Assembly (NCBI GenBank): GCA_023249395.1
Contig: JAHFCS010000102.1
Span: 1-7,255, forward strand
Source: Gemmatimonadota bacterium
GTDB taxonomy: Bacteria; Gemmatimonadota; Gemmatimonadetes; Gemmatimonadales; Gemmatimonadaceae
DNA: 7,255 bases
Direction of reading: 5' to 3'
The translations under genes were made by a program, and so were the position numbers. Below, one piece after another: positions 1 to 6,098 of the stretch. The notes beneath the pieces were generated by a model. It had not been told where the DNA came from. It did not search any database and saw nothing but the letters and a program-made list of their open reading frames with translations. Positions within the stretch are counted from its first letter, which is position 1, and the number at the start of each line of letters is the position of its first letter.

Positions 1-1
1 C

Positions 2-1129
2 GCGCTCACAAGAATTGACTCACGCAATCCGACTCTCGTCCCCGGCGCTCCCGGTGAGCTGCCGATTGCCCACTACCTTGCGGACGTTCTCGGTGAATGG
101 GGTTTCGCAATCGAGCTGATCGAAGCCGCACCGGGCCGTCCCAACCTCGTCGCACGCGCCGGTCCGGCCGGCGCCCCAGCCCTGATGTTCGCGGGACATC
201 TCGATACTGTGGGCGTGGAAGGGATGACGCATTCTCCCTTCGACGCCGATATTCGCGACGGTCGCATCTACGGTCGCGGATCCGCCGACATGAAATCGGG
301 CATTGCCTCAATGTGCTCGGCGGCAGCACTCGCCATTCACTCCACAGGCGAGAATCTGTCCCGCCAGATCGTCATCGCCGCCGTTGCCGACGAGGAGTAC
401 GCGAGCATCGGCATGCGCGCGCTCGTCGCCGGCGAGGTAACTGCGGAGATGGCGATACTGACCGAGCCGACGCGACTCGCAATTTGTCCGGCTCATCGAG
501 GCTTCGTCTGGATTGAGCTCGAGTTCACGGGACGAGCCGCGCATGGCAGCCGCTACGACATCGGCGTGGACGCCATTCGTCATGCCGCGCTTGTTCTGGC
601 CGAGCTCGACGATCTCGACGCGACAGTTCTTCCTCGAACGACGCATCGTCTCCTCGGGCGAGGGTCGCTCCACGCGTCGCGCATCGAAGGCGGCAGCGGC
701 CTCTCGACATATCCCGACCGCTGCGTTGTCGTGATCGAGCGTCGAACTCTTCCCGGCGAAACAGCCGAAGACGCGACCAGAGAGCTGCGCGAAGCGTGCG
801 ACCGCGTCCGCGCAAAACGACCCGAGCTGAGCGTCCAGATTAGATTGATTGAGGCGCAATTACCGAGTGATGTGAGCGTGGAAGCGCCGGTTGTCGGGAT
901 GCTCAGCCGGGCAATTGTTGCGGCAGGAGCCAAGCTCTCCATCGAGGGAATGAGCGCCTGGACAGACGCGGCGGTTCTGAATGGCGCGGGGATTCCGGCG
1001 ATCTGCTTCGGGCCTGGCGATATCGGCCTCGCGCACGCGGCGGAGGAGTTTGTCCCGATCGAGGAGATCGAGCGCGCGACCACTGTGCTCGCGCGTCTGG
1101 CCCGCGATTGGCTGTCGGAGAAAACGTGA
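2..1129 (+). CDS. M20 family metallopeptidase/deacylase (ArgE/DapE-like), 5' end missing
   Basis: The frame is open from the first complete codon (position 2) to TGA at 1127-1129, giving 375 visible residues. The true start lies upstream, and judging by usual family length about 15-30 residues are missing. Numbered from position 2, the M20 metal-site signatures appear in order: GHLDT (H66, D68), GRGSADMKSG (D96), ADEE (E131/E132, general base and metal ligand), TEP (E155) and the C-terminal GLAHAAEE (H345). The lid/dimerisation domain is marked by GRAAHGS after E155. The family comprises cytosolic di-zinc hydrolases that cleave amide bonds of N-acyl amino acids or peptides, including acetylornithine deacetylase and succinyl-diaminopimelate desuccinylase. 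The substrate cannot be fixed from motifs, and no arginine or lysine biosynthesis gene is adjacent. Its stop overlaps the GTG of the next gene by four bases, implying translational coupling. Confidence 0.95.
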   Translation, partial: ALTRIDSRNPTLVPGAPGELPIAHYLADVLGEWGFAIELIEAAPGRPNLVARAGPAGAPALMFAGHLDTVGVEGMTHSPFDADIRDGRIYGRGSADMKSGIASMCSAAALAIHSTGENLSRQIVIAAVADEEYASIGMRALVAGEVTAEMAILTEPTRLAICPAHRGFVWIELEFTGRAAHGSRYDIGVDAIRHAALVLAELDDLDATVLPRTTHRLLGRGSLHASRIEGGSGLSTYPDRCVVVIERRTLPGETAEDATRELREACDRVRAKRPELSVQIRLIEAQLPSDVSVEAPVVGMLSRAIVAAGAKLSIEGMSAWTDAAVLNGAGIPAICFGPGDIGLAHAAEEFVPIEEIERATTVLARLARDWLSEKT

Positions 1130-1344
1130 AGCAGTTGACCCACAGGCAGTATGATGCGCTCGAGAGCGCAATCACCCATGGAAAGCGCATTTCCGTGTTC
1201 AGGCGCGGAACGGAGTATGTCGTGATTCCGAAGCGTCTTTGGACCGAAGGCTCTCGCGAAGTGATGGAGTCGGTTCATCCCACGACCGGCGAACACATGA
1301 CGCTCTATCTCGACGAGATGGAGCGGATTGAGGTGGTACCATGA
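1126..1344 (+). CDS. Uncharacterised 72-residue protein
   Basis: I do not recognise a named family. The GTG start at 1126 is chosen because CGGAG at 1116-1120 sits five bases upstream and the start overlaps the previous stop as GTGA. An earlier TTG at 1108 is in frame but has no better signal. The protein begins with a probable helix (residues about 3-19, containing QYDALESAI). A strand-rich remainder follows, with an RRGTEYVVIP segment, an HPTTGE turn and a final LYLDEMERIEVV strand-like segment. This helix-then-beta-barrel pattern resembles small Sm-like or Rof-like folds, but that is inference from pattern only. There are no cysteines, membrane segment or signal peptide, so it is probably cytosolic. 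The stop overlaps the ATG of the RNase H-like gene as ATGA, so the two are likely made together. Confidence 0.85.
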   Translation: MKQLTHRQYDALESAITHGKRISVFRRGTEYVVIPKRLWTEGSREVMESVHPTTGEHMTLYLDEMERIEVVP

Positions 1345-1994
1345 TCAAACAAAAGACCGTCAAGCGCACTCAGGTCGCTCCCTCGGAGCCGGCGCTCGTC
1401 GCCATCTACGCCGACGAATCATGTCTGGGCAACGGGCGCGAGGGCAGCAACCCCGGCGGCGCCGGTGGACTGATCGAGTGGGTTCATCCCGCGTCGGGCG
1501 AGCTGCGACGCTGGGACTACTGGATCTCCGAACCGATCACCACCAACAATCGCATGGCGCTGAGATCGGTGATCGAAGCCTTCCGCGAGCTGGGTAAGCG
1601 CAACAGGTTATTTCGCGTCGTCTTTACGAGCGACTCAAAGTACATTATCGAGGGCATGAGTCTGTGGGTGCCCGGGTGGATCGCTCGGGGCTGGAAGCGA
1701 AAGGGCGGTCCGATCGAGAATCTCGAGCTGTGGCGCGAAGCAGTCGACGTCGTGAGCACGCACGAGTGCCAGTGGAGCTGGGTGCGTGGACACGCGGGAC
1801 AGCCGCAGAACGAGTACGCGAATTTTCTCGCTATGCGGGCGGCGTTGCAGCAGACGAGCTCCCGAGGCCTTCGCGTCTCCGAGTTCGAGAGCTGGCTGGC
1901 GGCACAGCAGACGAAGAAAAAGGTTATGCGGGACACGACTCCCTTCCCGGAAGCAGGGACATTCAAGCCGAGCCCTAAAGCATGGACGACCTAG
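1341..1994 (+). CDS. RNase H-fold protein with altered catalytic site
   Basis: Residues about 18-170 match the type I RNase H fold, which normally cuts RNA in RNA-DNA hybrids with a D-E-D-D metal site. The first Asp is kept (D25, in YADESCLGN), as are the third (D98, in TSDSKY) and the flexible-loop His (H151, in WVRGHAGQP). The TTNNRM motif is followed by Ala73 where Glu is expected (Glu48 in E. coli RNase HI), and NEYANFLA carries Asn161 where the last Asp is expected (Asp134). Glu26 replaces the usual Gly after D25. The loop after the first strand is a few residues longer than in E. coli, and there is a C-terminal tail of about 45 residues. GAGGTGG at 1330-1336 is a good ribosome binding site. 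The gene overlaps both neighbours (4 and 13 bases). It could be an active divergent RNase H, a nuclease with changed metal use, or a hybrid-binding protein without activity. Confidence 0.9.
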   Translation: MIKQKTVKRTQVAPSEPALVAIYADESCLGNGREGSNPGGAGGLIEWVHPASGELRRWDYWISEPITTNNRMALRSVIEAFRELGKRNRLFRVVFTSDSKYIIEGMSLWVPGWIARGWKRKGGPIENLELWREAVDVVSTHECQWSWVRGHAGQPQNEYANFLAMRAALQQTSSRGLRVSEFESWLAAQQTKKKVMRDTTPFPEAGTFKPSPKAWTT

Positions 1995-2773
1995 ATCGAG
2001 TATTTCACCGGCTGGTGAGCAATATCCGCCACCGCCATCCGGAGTATCTGACACTTCCGTTCACAGTTCAGGAGCTATACGAGACTCTCATTCCCTACCG
2101 GCATCATCGCCGTGAGCTGGGAATCGAGACGAACCAGGATTACGAGATAGCGGTCACTCGTCTCCTTTCGGGCGAGCGTGACTATTTGATGTCCGACCCG
2201 GAGATGCGCGACAAGCTGGAGGCCGAGCTCGCGTCGCCGCATCTCGACACCGGGGCGTTTCGCGAATTCGCTGGCGCGAAGGTTTCGCTCGCACCCGAGG
2301 CTCTGCGGCGGATCCGCGCGCTCACCGTCCCTGTGGGAGAGGCGTCTGCGACCCTGGCGGCGAGCCAGTCCAGTGACGCGGGCAGCACTGCCTCGAGTGC
2401 GCCAGCCGCCGTGGGCGCGCCACCTTCGGCAGCAGCTTCGGCGGCTGCCGTCCCGACGGGCACCGTCGGTTCGGGGGCCGCTGCATCGGGTACGCCGACA
2501 CCCGCCGGTTTCAGCGCGACCTTTCCATTGTCGCCCACGCCAAGTGGTGCCAGCGATGCGCCGCGTCCCACGCCGGCAGCGATCTCGTCGTTGATGAATC
2601 TCTCAGTTCCGGAAGGCTGCCCCTTCTGCGGCGGGACTCTCCCCGAAGGGCGCACAGTCATCTACTGTCCCAACTGCGGGAACAATCTTTCCGTGTCACG
2701 CTGCCCCGCGTGCGGCGGTGAGCTCGAGAAGGGATGGAAATTCTGTGTCACCTGCGGGAGAAGCGTTACCTAG
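1982..2773 (+). CDS. Uncharacterised protein with C-terminal double zinc ribbon
   Basis: This 263-residue protein has three parts. Residues 1-115 are helical and charged, with no family I can name. Residues about 117-205 are a low-complexity linker of Ala, Ser, Pro, Thr and Gly. Residues 213-258 hold two zinc ribbons: CPFC (213-216) pairs with CPNC (229-232), and CPAC (241-244) pairs with CVTC (255-258), each knuckle of the CxxCG type. Such ribbons usually bind nucleic acid or protein and are structural. No signal peptide or membrane span is visible. The ATG lies 13 bases inside the end of the RNase H-like gene. It has only a weak ribosome binding site, suggesting reinitiation by ribosomes finishing that gene. 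The N-terminal sequence looks coding from the first residue, so I kept this start rather than Met70. Function is unknown; linkage to an RNase H fold makes a nucleic-acid role possible. Confidence 0.88.
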   Translation: MDDLDRVFHRLVSNIRHRHPEYLTLPFTVQELYETLIPYRHHRRELGIETNQDYEIAVTRLLSGERDYLMSDPEMRDKLEAELASPHLDTGAFREFAGAKVSLAPEALRRIRALTVPVGEASATLAASQSSDAGSTASSAPAAVGAPPSAAASAAAVPTGTVGSGAAASGTPTPAGFSATFPLSPTPSGASDAPRPTPAAISSLMNLSVPEGCPFCGGTLPEGRTVIYCPNCGNNLSVSRCPACGGELEKGWKFCVTCGRSVT

Positions 2774-2787
2774 CGAACATCACCGGC

Positions 2788-2803
2788 TGATTCCTTCGAA
2801 TCA
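2788..2803. promoter_or_regulatory. Perfect inverted repeat, candidate operator before the thiolase gene
   Basis: TGATTC at 2788-2793 and GAATCA at 2798-2803 form a perfect six-base dyad around CTTC. It lies in the 42-base gap after the zinc-ribbon gene and ends one base before the thiolase ribosome binding site (GGAAG, 2805-2809). Dyads of this size in front of acyl-CoA genes are often sites for TetR- or GntR-type regulators, but no regulator is in the window. It could instead be a small RNA hairpin affecting ribosome access, or chance. Confidence 0.4.
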
Positions 2804-2815
2804 TGGAAGCACGGA

Positions 2816-4024
2816 ATGAAAACCCAGAATTCGGCCCAGGACATCGTTTTCTTGTCGGCTGTGCGGACGCCTTTCGGGACTTATGGCGGTGCACTCCGCG
2901 ACGTGAGCGTCGTTGACTTCACGGTGCACGCGGCAAAGGCGGCAATCGAGCGCGCCGGCATCGCGCCCGGCGATGTGGATGCGACGACTTTCGGAAACGT
3001 GCTCTACACATCCGCCGACTCGATCTACTTCTCACGCCATGTCGCTCTGAAATCGGGCTGCCGCACTGAGACGCCGGCGCTCACGGTGAATCGCCTTTGC
3101 GGCTCCGGTTTTCAGGCGGTGGTGAATGGATCGCAGGACATTCTCCTCGGTGACGCACGGGTGTGCCTCGTCGGCGGAGCGGATTCGATGTCCCAGGCAC
3201 CTCACGTTGCCAGAGGTCTCCGGTGGGGTATTCCACTGGGAAAGCAGGCTCCGCTCGAGGATTCGCTCTGGGAAGCGCTGCGCGACACCTACGTCAACCT
3301 CGCGATGGCGGAGACGGCGGAGAATCTGGCGGAGCGATACCAGCTCTCACGCCAATGCGTTGACGAATTCGCGCTGAGGTCGCAGCAGCTCGCCGCCGAG
3401 GCGTGGGCGAGCGGAGCGTTCGCGGATGAGGTTGTTGGCGTGCCGGTGAAAAACCCGAAGACGCGGCAGATGGAAAGCTTCGGCCGCGACGAGCATCTCC
3501 GTCCTAACTCGTCGCTCGAAGCGCTGGCCCGCCTCAAGCCAGTCTTCAAGGAGAACGGCGTCGTCACCGCCGGAAATGCGTCGGGGATCGGAGACGGAGC
3601 TGGTGCGATGATCGTCGCCAGCGAGGAATTCGCGCGTGAACGGGGGCTGAAACCGCTCGGCCGCCTGGTTTCGTGGGGCATTGCAGGAGTCGACCCCGCT
3701 GTGATGGGCATCGGACCGGTTCCCGCGGCGAGGAGCGCGCTCGGTCGCGCCGGCCTTTCGCTCGACGACATGGATCTCATCGAGGTGAACGAGGCTTTTG
3801 CTCCTCAGGCCTGTGCCGTCGAGCGGGAGCTCGGGATTCCGCGCGAGAAGCTCAACACGCACGGGGGTGCAATAGCCATCAGCCACCCACTTGCTGCGTC
3901 CGGCGCGAGAATAACGGCCCATCTACTGCATACGCTTCGGGCTGAGGGGAAGCGCTATGGGCTTGGCAGCGCCTGTATCGGCGGTGGCCAGGGCATTGCG
4001 CTGATAGTCGAAGCGACAGCATAG
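2816..4024 (+). CDS. Thiolase: acetyl-CoA acyltransferase / 3-ketoacyl-CoA thiolase
   Basis: This 402-residue cytosolic enzyme has the standard thiolase length. It should cleave 3-ketoacyl-CoA with CoA to give acetyl-CoA plus a shortened acyl-CoA, or run the reverse condensation of two acetyl-CoA. The nucleophile is Cys95 in NRLCGSGFQ. NEAF is at 325-328, the catalytic His is 357, and the acid/base Cys is 387 in SACIGGGQG. Features such as RTPFG near the N-terminus, LEDSLW, MTAENLA-like AETAENLA and MGIGPVP recall mitochondrial ACAA2-type thiolases more than the short biosynthetic PhaA type, but specificity cannot be settled by eye. The usual GHPLG around the catalytic His is SHPLA here (Ser356, Ala360). 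The ATG follows GGAAG with a six-base spacer. A lipoprotein gene follows after 61 bases. A 3-hydroxyacyl-CoA dehydrogenase, the preceding step of the same pathway, lies about 2 kb downstream on the same strand. Confidence 0.95.
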   Translation: MKTQNSAQDIVFLSAVRTPFGTYGGALRDVSVVDFTVHAAKAAIERAGIAPGDVDATTFGNVLYTSADSIYFSRHVALKSGCRTETPALTVNRLCGSGFQAVVNGSQDILLGDARVCLVGGADSMSQAPHVARGLRWGIPLGKQAPLEDSLWEALRDTYVNLAMAETAENLAERYQLSRQCVDEFALRSQQLAAEAWASGAFADEVVGVPVKNPKTRQMESFGRDEHLRPNSSLEALARLKPVFKENGVVTAGNASGIGDGAGAMIVASEEFARERGLKPLGRLVSWGIAGVDPAVMGIGPVPAARSALGRAGLSLDDMDLIEVNEAFAPQACAVERELGIPREKLNTHGGAIAISHPLAASGARITAHLLHTLRAEGKRYGLGSACIGGGQGIALIVEATA

Positions 4025-4051
4025 GCCTCGCGGGAACGCGGGGCTGGAACG

Positions 4052-4067
4052 CCGCGCGTCAGCGCGG
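4052..4067 (+). other. Short GC hairpin between thiolase and lipoprotein genes
   Basis: CCGCGC (4052-4057) and GCGCGG (4062-4067) are perfectly complementary around a GTCA loop. There is no T run after the stem, so it is not a classical intrinsic terminator. It sits six bases before the GGAG of the lipoprotein gene and might partly attenuate transcription or protect an mRNA end. At this GC content, chance is a real alternative. Confidence 0.3.
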
Positions 4068-4085
4068 GCAATCGGAGAAATCTCA

Positions 4086-5207
4086 ATGCATACATCCAAA
4101 GGGCGACTCGCGACCTCGCTGGCGATTGCCACGCTGCTCGCGGGATGCGCTACTGCCGGTACTGGGACCGACACCTCGGGAACCGGAACTTCATCGGGCG
4201 CCATCGGGCAGAATCCCGTCAACCTGGGAGAAGTATGGGCGATGAAGACCCGTGAGCATCTCGATCTCTGGCTGCACGGATTCGCGATGATCTCGGACGA
4301 TACGACGCTGGTGCCCTACTTCCGCCGTGGATACCGGTCCGACATGGCAGCTCTCAAGAGCCGGGCTAACGTCGTCACGCAGCTCGACGCGAACACCGCG
4401 AAGCTGAAGGCGCGCTTGGGGCTCAATCCGGGACTCGTCAATGCGCAGTTTGTCGCGCTTTACTTCGATTCATTCGATGCACTGGCGAGCGCTGTGGACG
4501 TCTTCTATCGGGCTGATGGCAATCCTCGTGCGGCGTCGAACCAGGGAACGGCGGAGACGATCGCGCTCCTCGGCGGCTATTTCCCGACTTCGGCTGACCG
4601 CGACTGGGCTCGCCTCTTCGTGCAGTCGCTGCGCGACGAGGACACTCGCTTCTACCGCGGATACTGGGACCAGCAGCAGCGCGAGCGGTCGGTGGTGTTC
4701 AGCGCCGTCAACAATCGCTGGCAGAATACCTATCGCGCGCGCTTCCAGCCCTTTCTCAACAACACGAGCCAAGCCGCCGGTGAGATTTTCCTCTCGCTGC
4801 CGCTCGACGGTGAGGGACGGTCGCTGTCTGCGGGGAAACGCCAGAACGCGACGGCGGTCACGTTCCCGCTGCGGTCGTCAGATGCCGATGAATCGATCTA
4901 CGTGATCGCCCACGAGCTGGTGAGCTCGATCGTCACCACGGCCGTGAACGACAACGTCACGCCCACTGATCGCCGAATGGGCGTCGCCGATCGCTACATC
5001 GCCGCCGGCACGGTCCGGGCTGGAGCGATGCTCCTCCAGAAGATCGCGCCCGAGCTGGTGACGGGCTACACGCGCTACTACCTGCAGTCGGCGGACAGAA
5101 GCCCGGGATCGAATCCGGCGAGCGCACTGGCGACGGTCTTCACGCTGCCAGACGGGATACGAGACGCCATCGCTCGACAGCTTGATGTTGTACTCGGGGG
5201 GATTTAG
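4086..5207 (+). CDS. Putative lipoprotein of unknown function
   Basis: The 373-residue protein starts with a lipoprotein signal peptide: a basic stretch (K5, R7), a hydrophobic core, and the lipobox LAGC with Cys21 as the lipidated residue. A Thr/Gly/Ser-rich linker (about 22-40) then tethers a soluble domain outside the inner membrane. The rest (about 45-373) is a mixed helical domain rich in aromatic and charged residues, and I cannot assign it to a named family. It contains IAHELVSSI at about 274-282. This looks like a zincin helix (HExxH) at H276-E277, but the second His is Ser280, so there is no complete metal motif. GGAG at 4074-4077 gives an eight-base spacer to the ATG. It may be co-transcribed with the thiolase gene 61 bases upstream, though the functions have no obvious link. 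Confidence 0.88.
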   Translation: MHTSKGRLATSLAIATLLAGCATAGTGTDTSGTGTSSGAIGQNPVNLGEVWAMKTREHLDLWLHGFAMISDDTTLVPYFRRGYRSDMAALKSRANVVTQLDANTAKLKARLGLNPGLVNAQFVALYFDSFDALASAVDVFYRADGNPRAASNQGTAETIALLGGYFPTSADRDWARLFVQSLRDEDTRFYRGYWDQQQRERSVVFSAVNNRWQNTYRARFQPFLNNTSQAAGEIFLSLPLDGEGRSLSAGKRQNATAVTFPLRSSDADESIYVIAHELVSSIVTTAVNDNVTPTDRRMGVADRYIAAGTVRAGAMLLQKIAPELVTGYTRYYLQSADRSPGSNPASALATVFTLPDGIRDAIARQLDVVLGGI

Positions 5208-5216
5208 GGCGTTTCT

Positions 5217-5255
5217 CGCGGCTACAGCCTGCGCGCGTCCAAGCGCCGTCGGCGC
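5217..5255 (+). terminator. Two tandem small hairpins after the lipoprotein gene, possible weak terminator
   Basis: The first hairpin pairs CGCGGC (5217-5222) with GCC and GCG (5227-5229 and 5231-5233), with one bulged T and a TACA loop. The second pairs GCGCC (5243-5247) with GGCGC (5251-5255) across GTC. Neither has a T run. Their position, between a stop codon and a candidate promoter, fits a transcript boundary, but the stems are short. Confidence 0.3.
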
Positions 5256-5259
5256 CTAT

Positions 5260-5287
5260 GCGACACGGCCCTCCACGACTGTATCTT
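5260..5287 (+). promoter_or_regulatory. Candidate promoter giving a leaderless transcript
   Basis: GCGACA at 5260-5265 (four of six matches to TTGACA) and TATCTT at 5282-5287 (four of six to TATAAT, fits TANNNT) are 16 bases apart. The -10 ends seven bases before the ATG at 5295, so transcription would begin at or next to the start codon. No Shine-Dalgarno sequence is visible before this ATG, which agrees with a leaderless mRNA. It would drive the membrane protein, the dehydrogenase and the FAD oxidoreductase. Confidence 0.5.
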
Positions 5288-5294
5288 AGTTGTC

Positions 5295-6098
5295 ATGCCA
5301 TCCGATCCGTCCAACCTTCCTGCCCGACAGGTTCCTCTCGATCCTGCCACGATCGAGCGAGTACTCGCGCGTGCTGCCGAGCTCCAGGCATCGAGTGGGG
5401 GCGACGACGGCGAGGAGAAGCTCAGCGAATCGCAGCTGATCGAGATCGGCAAGGAAGTCGGCATCAATCCGACTACGCTGACGCAGGCGCTGGCGGAAGA
5501 GCGCATGCGTGTCGCCGTGCCGGCAGACCAGGGCTTGCTGTCGAGCATCACTGGTCCGGCGGTGACAACGGCATCGCGCGCTGTGCGTGGGACAGTCGCC
5601 GAGGTGCTGATCTCGCTCGACAGCATGATGCAGCGTGACGAGTGTCTCCAGGTTCAGCGAAGATTTCCCGATCGAATAACGTGGGAGCCTCGCGCCGGGT
5701 GGCTCGGCATGCTCCAGCGCGGAATGAATCTCAGCGGGCGCGGCTACTATCTATGCAGGGCGAATCAGGTCGCGGCGACTGTGGTTCCGATCGAAGGCGG
5801 CAGAGTTCTCGTGCGCCTCGATGCAGACCTCTCGGAGAGCCGGGCCTCGCGTCTCAAGGTGGGAGGCGTGCTCTTCACTGGGGGGCTCTTCGGAGCTGGT
5901 GCGCTCGGTGGTGGTGCGATCATCGCGCATGTCGCGCTGCTTGCGGCGGCTGGACTCGCGGCGCTGCCGCTGATCGTCGGGGCCGCTGCTGCGTACGAGG
6001 TCAGCAAGCGACACAGGCAACTTGCAATGAGGGCGCAGCTCGCGCTCGAGCAGACGCTCGACCGCCTTGAATTCGGCAATACACGGAGATTGAGATGA
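5295..6098 (+). CDS. Uncharacterised protein with helical N-terminus and two C-terminal membrane segments
   Basis: I cannot name a family for this 267-residue protein. Residues about 15-72 are helical and acidic, with a repeated-helix look: an IERVLARAAELQA helix, then a helix pair around IGKEVGINPTTLTQALAEER that resembles a small three-helix module. Residues about 95-185 are probably beta-rich and basic. Residues 189-233 are Gly/Ala-rich and very hydrophobic and best read as two closely spaced transmembrane helices. A basic SKRHR then suggests that the final amphipathic helix is cytoplasmic. There is no signal peptide, so most of the protein probably faces the cytoplasm. The ATG lacks a ribosome binding site and lies right after a candidate -10 box. 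Its TGA overlaps the dehydrogenase ATG as ATGA, implying coupled translation, but no biochemical link is evident. Confidence 0.88.
   Translation: MPSDPSNLPARQVPLDPATIERVLARAAELQASSGGDDGEEKLSESQLIEIGKEVGINPTTLTQALAEERMRVAVPADQGLLSSITGPAVTTASRAVRGTVAEVLISLDSMMQRDECLQVQRRFPDRITWEPRAGWLGMLQRGMNLSGRGYYLCRANQVAATVVPIEGGRVLVRLDADLSESRASRLKVGGVLFTGGLFGAGALGGGAIIAHVALLAAAGLAALPLIVGAAAAYEVSKRHRQLAMRAQLALEQTLDRLEFGNTRRLR

Noticed and set aside
97..516. + strand frame of 139 codons inside the M20 gene
   Set aside because: It is Arg-rich shadow translation in another frame; the M20 frame holds HLDT, GRGSADMKSG and ADEE over the same bases.
308..859. Long - strand open frame of 183 codons opposite the M20 gene (also 580-1296 and 5765-6517 on the - strand)
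   Set aside because: They lie antisense to genes with clear catalytic motifs or coupled starts, have Arg/Ser-rich compositions typical of GC-rich shadow frames, and show no recognisable domain.
1108..1125. TTG at 1108 as start of the 72-residue protein
   Set aside because: GTG at 1126 has a well-placed CGGAG and the typical GTGA stop-start overlap; the TTG has no comparable signal.
2335..2600. Ala/Ser/Pro-rich stretch in the zinc-ribbon gene as a tandem DNA repeat or frameshifted region
   Set aside because: No repeat unit recurs; the frame continues cleanly into the zinc ribbons, so it is a low-complexity protein linker.
2803..2819. ATG at 2803 as an earlier thiolase start
   Set aside because: It is out of frame with the thiolase, and the ATG at 2816 is preceded by GGAAG at proper spacing.
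4025..4085. Promoter for the lipoprotein gene
   Set aside because: No -10 or -35 pair at sensible spacing is visible in or just before the gap; transcription may come from the thiolase promoter.
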